64,000 bases of DNA from Cunninghamella blakesleeana (GCA_017871115.1 JAFCIZ010000005.1:5635501-5699500), one strand, 5' to 3'. Positions 49,119 through 60,789 are shown, numbered from the stretch's first letter. Notes: generated by a model not told the origin, from the letters alone. Numbers and translations are program-made.

Positions 49119-50007
49119 GATAGCTTGTCAAACCACTCTTTTTTTATTTTATTTTTTCAACCTTTTTCAACCACCTTGTTAAAATAACACATCCTTTTAA
49201 GATCACCCTGTTTTATATTATTTTCTTACAGAATATTCATTCTTTCTTTTCTTTACATATATTTTCATATTATTTACCTAAGGTTTCGCTAATATCGGTA
49301 ATCTGAATACGAGAAGGATCTGCTTTTGCACCTGCCCCCATGGAACTAATGACTGGTAAATTATGATCGTAGCAATATTGAATCAAATCGACTTTTGTAT
49401 GAATATTATCAATAGCATCAATGACATAATCCGGATTGCCCTCTAATAATTCTTCAGCATTATCCGCTTTAAATAATTCCATCCTAGCATCAATATCACA
49501 TTGAGGAACTAATTGTTGAAAATGGCGTTTCATGGTCATAACTTTTGGTGTCCCAACATCTTCTAAAGTGGCTACAGCATGTCGATTTAAACTACTAAGT
49601 GTCACTTGATCAAAATCAATCAATCGTATTTTTTTTATTCCTGCTCTTATTAACATTAATGCTGCCCAAGATCCTACACCACCAGCACCAACAATAACAA
49701 CAAAGGATTGTTGCTGTTGAATATGTTGCCATTGATCTTTAGAAAAAATAATTTGTTCTCCAGTTGTAATATTATCAGGATTACTTGCAATAATAGGCAA
49801 TATCTTTTCTGAATTCATATCCATACCATTTAAATAAATTGTTTTGTTGTTTTTGTTCTTATTCTTTTTTTTATATCCCTTTTTAATATAGGCTTGATAG
49901 CTAAGAATTCCACCAGCCGTTATCAAGGACGCTGCCGCTGCGGTAATGACAAGCTTGGTTTTTTCATCTTGTTTATCAAATAATGTAGTTAATTTATTAT
50001 AACTCAT
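47992..50007 (-). CDS. TCD1: tRNA threonylcarbamoyladenosine dehydratase (Tcd1/Tcd2-type)
   Basis: E1-like enzyme that cyclises the t6A37 base to ct6A in tRNAs; the yeast paralogues sit on the mitochondrial outer membrane. About five exons; start 50007 (MSYNKLTTLF), stop TAA 47992-47994. A hydrophobic segment near residues 19-40 (LVITAAAASLITAGGILSYQ) followed by a Lys-rich run fits membrane anchoring. The nucleotide-binding fold: VVIVGAGGVGSWAALMLIRAG, then IDFDQVTLSSLNRHAVA, VIDAIDNIHTKVDLI and SSMGAGAKADPSRIQITDIS. The later part has DPLARAVRKHLKKRNI, VLGTIPSMFGMAIANHVIL and a C-terminal extension (VGYIFEEIWHGKSVLSG) as in fungal Tcd proteins. Final exon joined at GK|ETIDAIEKKF. The first intron (about 48981-49277) carries a degenerate repeat cluster. 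Confidence 0.95.
49021..49217. repeat. Degenerate direct repeats around a T/A tract in a Tcd1 intron
   Basis: Two near-identical 21-nt copies containing GTTAAAATAAC (49021-49041 and 49174-49194), and two related copies ending TGTCAAAC (49066-49083, 49117-49135), with a third diverged piece near 49199. A 24-T/13-A run lies between. Confidence 0.7.
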
Positions 50008-50410
50008 TATTTATTTTCTATGTATCTATAAACAAAAAAATAAAAAAGAGAAAAAAAAAAAAAACAACAGTAAAAAAAACCCAAATTTATTTAATACCTT
50101 TGGATCTCCGCCCATGGTATCTTTTTATGCGTTTCAATTTTTATTTTATTTTTAGTTGGTGTTATTATTAATAATAGTAGAAACATTTGTTAAAAATAAT
50201 GATACTTCAAAGGATATTAGTAATACATAATAATAAATAATAAGTATAAAAAAAGTTTAAGATGATGATTAATTTAATTTTATATTATATATATATATAT
50301 ATATATCCTAGGAAATCCATAGTTTGTAAAAGAGTAACTATAAATGTTATATACATGTATATTAAAAATAAAAGAGGTATATTTTATGAAATTATGTATA
50401 CATATATATA
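50008..50410. other. Intergenic between Tcd1 and SNX3
   Basis: 403 bp, AT-rich, A-tract near 50050 and (AT)n near 50285. No coding signal. Confidence 0.6.
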
Positions 50411-51186
50411 TTAAAAGATGTAGGATGCTTTTGAAAAACTTGGATCTTGTATGAACCGAATTAATATTGAACTTTTTTGATTTAAAGGATGACCAGCCAC
50501 GCTATGAGATATAAAATAACGATAATGATAATATTAATGAATAGTTTTTAAATCTTTTTTCTATTTCTTCTTTCCTTTTTCCTTTTTTTTTTTTACAGTA
50601 TCTTCTATATATATGATAACATACGTTTGTAAAAAAATTTCTAAACCTAATCTACGCTGTCCGATAACATTATCATCAAACCGATTAGTGAACACTTTTC
50701 CAGGTAAAGGAGGGATAGTTACTTTTGGATTTTCCTTTTCTAAAGTTGCTTTTAACCATTCAAAATCACTATATCTTCGCCTTACGGATGAATATTTAGC
50801 TTTGAATACTGGTAAATTCGTCTATAATCAAAAATGCATATACTTGTGAGTTAATTATATATTTTAATTGTATAATATATTATTTTCCTCACATATCACC
50901 TGTTATTATTATTATTATTATTACTCTACAAATGATTTCATAGTCAGTAAACATTTTTCTTCCTATACCTAAAAATAAATAATCATATAAATATATTTAT
51001 ATACTTGGCTAAGCAATTTTTTTTAATAACATATATACCGTGTGTAAGTGGGTTTCTTATTTCTATTTCTAAAAAGTTTTCAGGTTCTCCATATCGATCT
51101 TCCATAGTTTGATCTTTGTTTGATGTATACATCATTTTATCAAAGGCTTGAAAAGTATGGTGTTGGACATTCCCGGTTGAAGTCAT
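50411..51186 (-). CDS. SNX3: Sorting nexin 3 / Grd19 (PX-domain protein)
   Basis: Cargo-recognition sorting nexin that binds PI3P and works with retromer in endosome-to-Golgi retrieval. Four exons: [15 protein letters not shown]...[40 protein letters not shown] and onward; final exon [22 protein letters not shown]3P pocket residues are visible ([11 protein letters not shown]rg-Tyr pair, PPLPGK, FTNRFDD with [10 protein letters not shown]). Length about 140 residues, essentially only the PX domain, as usual for this family. Start ATG 51186, stop TAA 50411-50413. Intron phase checked at QT|VAG. A plus-strand open frame overlapping 50613-50849 is only its antisense. Confidence 0.95.
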
Positions 51187-51441
51187 TTTATTATTGTTAT
51201 TAGTGAGAGTAGTAAAATGTAGTTTTATTATTTTTAATAAAAAAAAAAAAAAAGCAAAAGAAAAAAGAAAGAGGGGAAATGATAAAAAAGAAAAAAATTC
51301 CAAATTGATCAAATTACTGACTTTAAAAAAAATTGATTTTCACATTTTTTTGTAAGACTTTGCATTATTTATTTATTTTTAAAAACCATAACCATTTAAA
51401 AAAATTGCATAATATGTTTTATTTATTTAAAAAAAAAATTA

Positions 51442-53524
51442 TTATTTTTCTGTTACTTCATCATCGTTTTTTCTTTTTCTTCCAGCACGGGCTTTAGGTC
51501 CCCAATTGGCTGTAGGATTGATTTGATAACGAACAAAGTTTCTAGATTCGGTTAAAACATCAGGATGACGAGTAAAATCAGCTATAACACTATATTTATA
51601 TGTATATAAAAAAAAATGAATAAGTTACATCACCTTTACTTTTTTACCTATATTTTTTTCTTAATAATCCAATTATATATATAACTTACGTTGGTTCTTG
51701 AGTTAAAATTTTATAAGCAGGGGAATTTTCAGATATATTTTTCATAGTAACTGGTTGTTTTTTAATCCATCCACGAACAATATCCCATATTACATTTGAA
51801 GGAGCATTAGTTTTAACGGCTTGAGGTGCACAATGTGATCCAGATACTTTATAACCAGCATTTAATATAGCCGAACTTAGAAAAGGTGTTTGAAAAAAAA
51901 AAAAAAGAATATAAAAAGTTGATTAAAAAAAGTTCTAAAATATACCCTTTAAATATATTTATTAAATTTTCAATGACGATAGATAATAATTACTTACTGG
52001 AGATCTAAAATAGGCATAGTATTACAATGGACAGTGCCACATAGTCTTTGAAGGGTCCAATAACATGGTGTATCCAATTCTTCTTGAATTAAAGTCAACA
52101 TACCTTTCATACGTTTTTCTGTACCATAGTTTTGTTCGTTTTCTTTAACATGTTTCAACATTTTACCAACGAATTCTTTATCATGTAAATCTCCAATCCA
52201 TGCTGGTCCACCAATCTATTTAATAATCATTATTTTTTTATATATTTTTTTTAAAAAAAATACATGTATATTATTATTATAATGATTCCACTAATTTAAT
52301 TGTCTATATATATTTACATATGGATATATAAACTTACATGATGAGTGTGTCCACAATTTTGACATAATGAATTAACAGATGGTCCACATCCTGGTGTATG
52401 TCGATCATGTCCATTTTCTTTTTTTTCTACTCTTCCTAAAGGTTGTGTTTCAAATGCATGACATCCAGTACATTCATATATGACACCAATTTTGCTATAA
52501 TAATTTAATATAAATATACATGTAAATATAAAGAAAAAGGAAGAGAAAAGAAAAAAAGGTAAGTGACTATCTATATTTATATAGTTATATCCAATATATA
52601 TATAATAAATCAAAATTACCTAGCTGCCTTTTTAACTTCATTTGGTGAGGTATATACACGAACAAATACACGTAAATAAAAATCGATACTACATGACATC
52701 ATTGGTACAATATAACGTTTATAACGTCCGGCTGAAGTTTGTAACATTTGTAAAACTAATCGAAGTGCCATTTCATGAGGGAAAGTACCCTTTAAAGGCA
52801 TACCATTGTATTTACCAAAACTATATATATATGTATAAATAAGGAAAAAGAAAAAGAAAATGACATGAATAAATATTTACTCTCTCTTCATGCGATTATA
52901 TATATAAGTATAATTTAATTACCAAGTTTCGGGGTGCATAGATCCAGTAAGAATAGCTAAATCAGTACAAGTAACACATAATAATCCACCTTCAGATACA
53001 GCTTGAACTGCACCATCTACAAATGGAGCAGCAGATCCATAAGGATCTAAATCAACGACATCATATTTTTCATCTGTTCCAATTGTATTATACATGACTC
53101 GCCTATATTATTATTATTTAAAAATATATGTATAAAATAACACAAATACATGCAATATAGTTCAGTCCATATTATCATCGTATTATATCATTTTAGTTAT
53201 TCATATATATATATATATATATATATTTATTTATATACATTACATAGCATCACCTTGGTTTGGTTTAAGAAGATCTTCAGAAAGATTATTATACTTGAGA
53301 TTTCTTCTAATTGAATTCACAGCATCTTCTAATAGATCATTAGCAACTACTTGCCTTAAGTTTGGGATTTCTTTGGCATAACGACAAGAACGAAGTCCAG
53401 TAGCAGCCAAGGCTTCTAAAATATTAAAGTCAAGGGCATTAATTTGTTTTTCTAATTTCTATAAAAATATATATATATTTAAAAAAACAGAATTAAATAA
53501 ATTAAAATAACCATCATTGTTATT

Positions 53525-53574
<50 letters not shown>

Positions 53575-53918
53575 ATTACTTCAGAAAGTTGTTGACGTTC
53601 TTCTTCAGTTTTAGCTTTTTCTAATTTTTTATTAATACGATCCTTTTTTTCTTGTAAAAACAATTCACTCCAGGTTCGAATAGCAGCTATAGACATATCT
53701 CGATTAAATTCTTGAACTGGATTATAAAAGACTTCATTACTTTTAGGAAAAAGAATTGTTGCTTTTCCTTCTGTTACTGTATTATAAAGTGAAATATCTA
53801 TTTCTGACATTGTGGTAGTAGCTGTAGTATTATAAAAGTGTCGTGTTATGGATGACTGTTTAATATATATTGATGGGAATGATAATCTATAACAAGTACG
53901 TTGAAACACTCTATTCAT
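51442..53918 (-). CDS. TRM1: tRNA (guanine26-N2)-dimethyltransferase Trm1
   Basis: Makes m2,2G26 in cytosolic and mitochondrial tRNAs using S-adenosylmethionine. About seven exons; start 53918, stop TAA 51442-51444. The first 36 residues ([20 protein letters not shown]...) look like a mitochondrial presequence; a second in-frame Met at 53810 ([20 protein letters not shown]) starts the conserved protein. Motifs: [42 protein letters not shown], the catalytic [57 protein letters not shown] Zn-type Cys segment ([32 protein letters not shown]) and the C-terminal [16 protein letters not shown], a possible nuclear signal, follow. Everything expected is present. Confidence 0.96.
53528..53571. repeat. 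(TA)n microsatellite
   Basis: Uninterrupted TA run of about 22 units at the 3' side of Trm1 exon 1, within the first intron. Confidence 0.9.
53808..53810 (-). other. Second in-frame Trm1 start codon
   Basis: ATG at Met-37 of the longer form. Yeast Trm1 uses two starts to make mitochondrial and nuclear forms; here the first start adds a presequence-like stretch and the second begins the conserved region. Use of both is inference. Confidence 0.5.
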
Positions 53919-54310
53919 ACAACTTCTATCTTATTAAAATAATAATAATAATAGATAGTTAGATATTGTATAAAAGTATAAAAAAAGTTTCTTTTTTTTT
54001 TTTTATTTTAAAATTTAAACCCCGTTTTGATCTTTCAAGCATTCTATTCAATAAGTTAAGCCACCTTTCTTCCCAAATAAGAATATTCTGACATGAGTAT
54101 TTTCAATTTTATTAATATATATATTTAAAAGATAATAAAACAAATATGTGCTTGTAAAATTGATTTTTTTTATTCTTATTATTTTTGCTTTGTAACTTTA
54201 AAAAAAAAACTATAATAAATAAAGATATGTATAAACAAGAAGATGTGGTATATTTGAAATAGAGTAAAAATACAAACTATCTTTATATATATATATTAAT
54301 TCAATCTAAC
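53919..54310. other. Intergenic, Trm1 upstream / PTRHD1 3' side
   Basis: 392 bp AT-rich. A less AT-rich part at about 54020-54100. No ORF. Confidence 0.6.
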
Positions 54311-55027
54311 TTATCGATAAAGAGAGCAATATTTTTTAAATAATTCTTTTACTTCAGGTGATCTTTCAGGTAAAGGAGCGGTTGCAAAAGCGGTTGGGAT
54401 ATTTTCAGGTTGTTCAATCCATTGATATAATGGAATATCATGCCCTTTTAATGCTTCTGATAAACTTGTTAAAGTATCCACATTTTTAGTCTATTAAGAT
54501 AAAACATTATCATTTAATATCTATATCTCAATCTTTCATTTTTTTTTCTCTTTCTATTATCATTCAATTATGTTTATTTCTCTCCATCTTATTTTGTTAT
54601 ATATGTATATATATATATATATACCTCTAAAACCACTTTATGCATACGTTCATAATCTTCCACATATTTAATTGTATTTGGTTCATTTTTAGTTACGTGT
54701 AAAATAGCTGTAGCGGCGTGGCAAGCTTGAGCCATAACACTGATAATCAACACAATATATAAATAGTTGTATTTGATTATTATTACTATTATTATTATTA
54801 TTATTAAAGAATAAAAGTGTCAAATTTTACCTTCCTGTTGGCCATTTTAAAGTCTATTATAAAAAAAATAAAAAAATACATTATAGAATAAACAGTATGA
54901 GTATTAACATTTTAACTGTTTTAATATTATTGCTTTATTATTTTTTTTAATAATAAAAAAATACCTTTGCTAGGTCTTTTCTGACCACAATATACATGGT
55001 TAAATGTTCACAAGCAGCGGCAGCCAT
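54311..55027 (-). CDS. PTRHD1: PTRHD1-like peptidyl-tRNA hydrolase 2 family protein
   Basis: Pth2-fold protein of the PTRHD1 type; peptidyl-tRNA hydrolase activity for PTRHD1 itself is not firmly established. Four exons: 55027-54965, a 23-nt exon 54853-54831, then exons encoding VMAQACHAATAILHVTKNEP and TKNVDTLTSLSEALKGHDIP. Hallmarks: YIVVRKDLAKTLKWPTGSV, the AQACHAATA helix with its His, MHKVVLE, and LYQWIEQPENIPTAFATAPL. About 125 residues, a normal length. Start chosen as the only ATG before MYIVVRKDL (MAAAACEHLTMYIVV); stop TAA 54311-54313. Too interrupted by introns to show as a long open frame. Confidence 0.88.
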
Positions 55028-55606
55028 CGTTAGAGTCTTTTTTTTAAAAAAGTAAAAGAGGAAAAAAAAATTGATCATAAATAAATTTAAAAAGACGCCG
55101 GGGAATAAATATTATGATTTAAGATTTAACCTTTTTTTTACTGCTATTTTTTTTTTACAAAGTTTACAAGCATAATCAATTTTTTTTATGAGCATGGATT
55201 TATATTTATTTCTATGTAATAAAAATATTAATAAAAGCATGAAAAAAAAAAAAAAAAAAAAAAAATTCAAGACTAGATCCGTAATGAATAAGTAAAATGG
55301 TTCAAAAATTCTTGGTTGTTTATTTTTTTTTTTCTTTTTTTCAAGGCTATATAGCCGATTAATAGAATTCTTGATTTTTTTTCGTTATTTTCTATTTCCT
55401 CATAAAAACAAACCCTTTCACTTCGAAGGAAATTACACAAAAAAAAAAAAAAAAGAATAAGCATTAGAGCTTTTGATTACAGATAAAAAAATTTCACGCC
55501 TTTTTAAAAAAGAAAATTAAATCCCCTATTTTACGCGAATTTTTTTTTTCTACGTTCTTTTTTTTTTCGCTCTTCCTTTTTTTTTTTCAACTAAATATTG
55601 AAAACT
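55028..55606. other. Divergent intergenic region, PTRHD1 / Dad3-like
   Basis: 579 bp with A-tracts near 55240-55265 and T-tracts before the Dad3-like start. A minus-strand open frame at 55273-55464 is Lys/Phe-rich low complexity and is not called. Confidence 0.6.
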
Positions 55607-55937
55607 ATGCGTACACTTGAAGATGCTATTTTAAGTGAAACTGAAATATTATTAGAAAATATCACCAAAGTATGCAAAATAGAGGATATGATAAAAGTAA
55701 AAATGAGATTTGGCTAGAAACTAATATACATACATTACTGTTATCATTATTAATATATAGTTGAATGAATTAGTATGTAAAACGAATCAAGAAGAAGTAA
55801 CTCTTTTAGTTGATAAAATACGAAGTGTAGAAACAAAAATAATGCTAGTGTATACTTTTCTTCAGTCGTCTTTATATTCAAGTAACGTTTCTCAGACAGA
55901 AGAAGAACCTAGAACAAATAGACCAGCATTTTTATAA
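55607..55937 (+). CDS. DAD3: DASH complex subunit Dad3-like
   Basis: Small kinetochore protein; the DASH/Dam1 ring couples fungal kinetochores to microtubules. Two exons (55607-55669, 55761-55937) give only 79 residues, with the in-frame join ENITK|LNELV and stop TAA 55935-55937. The sequence runs ILSETEILLENITKLNELVC, then EEVTLLVDKIRSVETKIMLV and YTFLQSSLYSSN. The LNEL...LVDxIRxxExKxxLVYTFxxxSxYS pattern agrees with my recollection of Dad3. The tail (QTEEEPRTNRPAFL) is acidic. A coiled-coil is expected from the heptad-like Leu/Ile spacing. Family call rests on short-motif similarity, so a profile search should confirm it. Confidence 0.72.
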
Positions 55938-56427
55938 TAACCACCCATACCATCCTTTTCAATCAAACACAGTCACCAATATAACTATCATTTTCTTTCT
56001 TTTTTTTAAAAAAAAAACCTCGTATAATAATCATTCTCAAACTATTTATATACCCCTTCCCTTTTTTTCATTTTTATTGTAAATAATTGATTGATAACAA
56101 ATAATAACCATAATAAATAAATATATATTATTGTTTATCGAAAAATAAAGTTCTATGTATATATATAAAATAATAATAATACTCATAAGATATATACCAT
56201 TTAAGGATTATTGTTGGCTGAATGATTAATGGTTATAACCAATAAAAAGACAATTATACAAAGTTGTATCACAACAACAATTAACAATACCATTTATATT
56301 TATTTTTGTTCCATATTGAAATTTTTTTTTATTTTATTTTTTACTATGAAGCAAAGATAATAGTAAAAGTAATAAAAAATAAGGATGAAGTTAAAAAAAA
56401 TTATTTATAAAGATAGCAATAATGATA

Positions 56428-56458
<31 letters not shown>

Positions 56459-56527
56459 GCCATGAAAAAAAAAACTATTTTTTTTTAATAAAGTTTTATT
56501 TGATATATATATAACATCATCATATAT
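55938..56527. other. Convergent intergenic region
   Basis: Between the Dad3-like gene (plus) and the HMG/YABBY-like gene (minus). AT-rich with a TnAn palindrome at about 56005-56018 and (AAT)n near 56430. No gene. Confidence 0.6.
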
Positions 56528-57344
56528 TTATTTAGCGTTCTTGGGGTTTTCCTTAGAAGTGGCCCAATTGGAAGCCTATATGAAACAAAGTGTATATATG
56601 ATTATGATTAGTATTCCGAGTGATTATAAATGTATTTAAGAGACATGTTGATTTTTATTTATTATTAATACTTACAGCCTTCTTGAAAGCCTATATTTAA
56701 ATAATAATAAATACACGCGTGAATTTAAAAATAAAATAAAAATAATAACAATAATAAGATTTAGTTATTAAATAGGAGAAAAAACATCTATTTTTTTCAT
56801 ACGCGCCATCCTTTTTTTTTTTCTATAATAATAATAATAAATAATAATAAACCAATAATAATAGTAGTATAACTATAGCCCCATTTTCATAGGCGCGTTT
56901 TTACTTTATTATTATTATTACTTATTATTACTTATTAATATTTTATTATTATTATATTATTTTTAAATAAAATAAAATAATAATTTTTTTTATAACTTAC
57001 GTCTTTGTGAGCAATACCAGGAGTAGCTTCCTTGATCTTGGCAAGTTCGGTCTATTTTAAAAAAAAAAAAAGATAAAGATGAATAAGAGAGAAGGAATAA
57101 TAACAATATCATAGTACGATAAAAAAAAAAAAGATTTTTTTTATTATTATTTTTTATTATATATTTACCTTCATGAACTTGTTATAAGGAGTCATTTTTT
57201 TGGCACCTAAGGGAATATTAATATAATAATATATATCGATAAGTTAGATATATTTATATATGAGAAAATATTAGTATTAATAGTCATAAAAAGTAGCGTA
57301 TAATACTAACCGGCGGATTTCTTAGCAACCTTATCTTTAGCCAT
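56528..57344 (-). CDS. Tiny HMG-box/YABBY-like protein
   Basis: Only 61 residues spread over five exons in 0.8 kb: MAKDKVAKKSA | GAKKMTPYNKFMK | TELAKIKEATPGIAHKD | AFKKA | ASNWATSKENPKNAK. All joins keep frame with GT-AG introns; the fourth exon is 15 nt (56676-56690). Start ATG 57344, stop TAA 56528-56530. The TPYNKFMKxELAxIKxxxPGxxHKxAFKxAAxxWxxxxENP pattern matches the HMG-like half of YABBY-type proteins, which occur as short basic proteins in many fungi. It probably binds DNA non-specifically in chromatin; this is inference. Codon choice (AAG, GCC, GCT-rich) is of the highly expressed type. The Lys-rich N-terminus is typical. Confidence 0.8.
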
Positions 57345-57743
57345 TATAAAAAGTGTTAGAGTTGTTTAAAAAAAATAAGAAAATAAAGTAAAAAAAGAGT
57401 TTTTTAAAAGTTTTCTTATTGACAAAAGTATAATAAAAAGAAAAGAAAAGGAAAAAAAAGTACTATGGACAAAATGATTCCTTTGTATAAGATTCTCAAG
57501 TATTTTTATTTTTTTTATTTTTTACCTAGTGACTTGATTATTTAAGATACCGCATTCATTTTATTCGCTAAATTTTTATATAGATAAAAAAGTAAGAGCA
57601 CTTTTTTTATGATTCTATTAAATTTTTATATATATCATATGATTTTCGCCTTCTTTTTTTTTTAATTATGGTTTTTCATTTTTCAACCTTTCTCTTTCTT
57701 TTTTTTTTTTATATATATTTTTTATCCCCAAATAATTTAAACA
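57345..57743. other. Divergent promoter region, HMG/YABBY-like and RING E3
   Basis: 399 bp between divergent starts. A-tracts on the left and T-tracts on the right side; no ORF. Confidence 0.6.
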
Positions 57744-57973
57744 ATGTCTAATAAAGAAAAGAGTTTAGATTTAAAGTCTATTAGTTATGCTGATAATGTA
57801 AACAGTAATTTAGTTTGTTGTATTTGCCAGTATCCTTTTGTAAATCCTATGGTATCACCTTGTGGGTAAATATAATATTAACATTATATAAAAGCGAGAA
57901 AAAAAAAAAATAGTTTATATTTTAAGGGTTTTAAACTTATAATAATAATATTAATAATAATAATAATAACAAC

Positions 57974-58014
<41 letters not shown>

Positions 58015-58509
58015 GTCTATATCTTTATGTTATTTTATTTTAGTCATACTTTTTGTGAAACTTGTATTTATCAAGCTTTAGAAACAACACCTCAGTGTCC
58101 TATTGATCGTTCACCTTTGACTATACAACTATTAGAACCAGCTGTTAAAATTATTGTTAATATGGTAAATGAATTAAACGTTTATTGTCCTCGTTCAGAA
58201 CGTGGCTGTGATTTTATTGGACAGCGACAATACATGGACCAACACTTGAATAATGATTGTCTTTATGCTTATCAACCTTGTCAATTGGAAGAGTGTCAGG
58301 AGCTTGTGTTAAAAAAGGATTTAAATAGCCATATATCTACTTGTAAGCATAGAGAAACGGAATGTAAAATGTGTAAGAAAATAATGCCTGCCTTTGAATT
58401 TGAGGTAATATTATATAAATTCATAAACGTATATGAATGATTTGTTTAATTGCATAATAACTGATCATTGTTTTATTTTATTTTTCATTCATTCCTTTTA
58501 TTTGCTCTA

Positions 58510-58542
<33 letters not shown>

Positions 58543-59430
58543 ATCATTATAAATTATGCCCTTCTGAAGTTATAGCATGTCCTCATTGTGATTCATCTAG
58601 ATCAAGATCAGAACATGCTTCACATATAAGCGATTGTCCTAAAGCCCCAATCACTTGTAACCATGAAGAATTTGGCTGTACTTGGAAAGGAACAAGAGAA
58701 GATGCTGATCAACATAAAAAAACTTGTCCTTATGAAGCCATGAGTGGATTTTTGCATTATCATCAACAACAGCACAAATCAATGAAAGAGGAATTTCAAT
58801 CCATTCGTAAAGAACATGAATCCTTAAAAAGAAATCAACAAGATTTAAGACAACAAGTAGAAAATATGACTAATCAGTTGGGTATTTTATTCCCGGCTCA
58901 TTTCGCTTTGGATCCCGATCTTCCTTTAGACGCTCAACAAGAAGTGGTTTTATCTGAAACACAACGATTGCAATCGGATATTGATAACTTGAATGCAAGT
59001 ATGGCTTCTATGGAATTAAAACAAAATATGGCTTTAATGACGGAAACGTTTCGATTACAGGAAGAATTACAAAGCATAAGAGCAGTTTGTCATGGAATGA
59101 GGATGCAAATGCATTATTTATTAATGGAACGTAGAGGGGCTATGATGGCCGCACCGCCTCCTCATCCTTCTCATCCTTCTTCGGTTGGCAATCCTCCTCC
59201 TCCACATGATCACGAAAATAATGAATCTGCTTTTCAACGTATGCGACAATGGATTGGTAAATAAAATTAAACTAAAATAAAATTATAATAATAATTATCA
59301 TAAAGTATCTATTGAATATATATATATTTATACTCATTTTATTTTCATTCTTTACTCTTTTTTTTTTATTTTTTTCTATAATCCTCTTTCTCTAGATGCT
59401 GCAAGCTCAAGACAAGATACCAAATTATAA
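57744..59430 (+). CDS. RING-finger / TRAF-type zinc-finger E3-like protein
   Basis: Likely E3 ubiquitin ligase. Four exons (57744-57865, 58044-58404, 58542-59256, 59396-59430) give 410 residues; the last exon encodes only DAASSRQDTKL and a stop. N-terminal C3HC4 RING: CCICQYPFVNPMVSPCGHTF, then CETCI...CPIDRSPL. It is followed by several TRAF-type zinc-finger units with CxxxxxxC...HxxxC spacing (CPRSERGCDFIGQRQYMDQH, CQLEECQELVLKKDLNSHIS, ACPHCDSSRSRSEHASHISD, CNHEEFGCTWKGTREDADQH). A coiled coil follows (MKEEFQSIRKEHESLKRNQQ through RLQEELQSIRAVC), then a Pro/His-rich tail. No MATH domain is visible, so it resembles TRAF6-like RING/zinc-finger proteins only in its first half. Skipping the last intron would give a stop at GK, so the alternative C-terminus is possible. 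Confidence 0.88.
57942..58013. repeat. (AAT)n microsatellite
   Basis: About 20 trinucleotide units with one AAC interruption in intron 1 of the RING gene. Confidence 0.9.
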
Positions 59431-60031
59431 TAAATATTATAACAATTTATATATATATATATATCTTATTTTTTTCTTTTATGTATTATATAATATTTTA
59501 TCTATTCTACTTTATTCCATTTTATTTTATTTTATTTTTCTAATTAGATATATATATATACACTCACCATTCTATATAAATGTACATCTTTATTCTATAT
59601 ATAAATACATTTTTGCAACCATTAACAAGTTACTATATACTAGTCCAATGATTCTTTGGGATATATTTGACGTTAATCTCGTTTTTCTTAAAATAATAAA
59701 AATTAGAAAATGGTTTAATGTTATACATTTTCTCTTTTTTTTTAATAGTCCCATATATACGATCATTATTTGACTTATATTTCTATATTATATTGTTACT
59801 TTGTCTAAAAATTATTATTATCCTATAAGCAAATACTATACTACTCTACAGTTAAAAATCACACATATTTAAAGGTGTTTTTGTTTTTTATAAAAAAAAT
59901 GCAGATCTCCTTGTTTTTTAAATACAAAATATAATAAAAAACCAACATCTTTTTCTTTCCTAAAAATAACCAAAAATAAAAAGTATGAAATAGTGGATGT
60001 TTTTTTATTATAAAGAGGAATTAAAATAAAT
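59431..60031. other. Convergent intergenic region
   Basis: Between the RING gene (plus) and RPS9 (minus). AT-rich with T-rich open stretches of low complexity. No independent gene. Confidence 0.6.
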
Positions 60032-60789
60032 CTATTCTTCATCTTCTTCATCATCACCACCAGCAGCAGCAGCAGCTCTCTTTCTCTTAACACGACCAGC
60101 ACGACCACCACCATAAGGAGAGGTTAAAGCGAAATCAATGTGTTTTTGAGAATCTAAACGAACAATGAAGGAAGGAACGTTAACGATTTGCTTACCAACA
60201 CGAATGTGACGTTGACGGATCAAGACACGAGCATGATGGATGGATTTGGCAAGACCAGACTTGAAGACTTGGGTTTGGAGACGACGTTCCAAGAAATCTT
60301 CAATCTTAAGACCTAAAACGTAATCAAGCTTCATACGGTCTTCAGTTAATACCTATTATTATAATAATAATAATTAAAAAATAGAATAAAATAATATATT
60401 AATATATGATCGACTCTTTCTTTTTTTGGTTATAGTATTAAGAAAAAAAAGTATCACTATAATTTTAAAATATATATATACTATTTCCTACTAATAACAT
60501 TTATATATATAAATTTAAATATCTAAAAAATACTTACACCAATACGAACAAGACGACGAATTAAAGCGTTACCTTCGAAGAGACGACGAGGATCCTTTTC
60601 ATCTAAAGTTAAAAGTTCACGAGCAGCACGACGAATCTTGGATAAGGTTAATCCGACTCTCCAAACTTCCTTCTTGTTCTTAAGACCGTATTCACCGATC
60701 AATTTTAATTCGGCATCAAGACGAGCACCTTCGAAAGGACGCTTGGGAACCTTATAGGTCTTTGAGTAAGTACGAGAAGCACCGGTCAT
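60032..60789 (-). CDS. RPS9: 40S ribosomal protein S9 (uS4)
   Basis: Small-subunit ribosomal protein near the decoding-site body. Two exons (60789-60538, 60352-60032), 190 residues, joined at RIGV|LTEDR. Sequence landmarks: [80 protein letters not shown], and the S4 RNA-binding motif [20 protein letters not shown]. Ends in an Ala run and an acidic tail (GGDDEEDEE), as in eukaryotic S9. Strongly biased codons (AAG, CGT, GCT) mark high expression compared with neighbours. Start at 60789 gives the standard N-terminus. Confidence 0.98.

Noticed and set aside
50613..50849. A 78-residue plus-strand open frame.
   Set aside because: It is the antisense of the SNX3 exon that reads [10 protein letters not shown] and PPLPGK on the minus strand.
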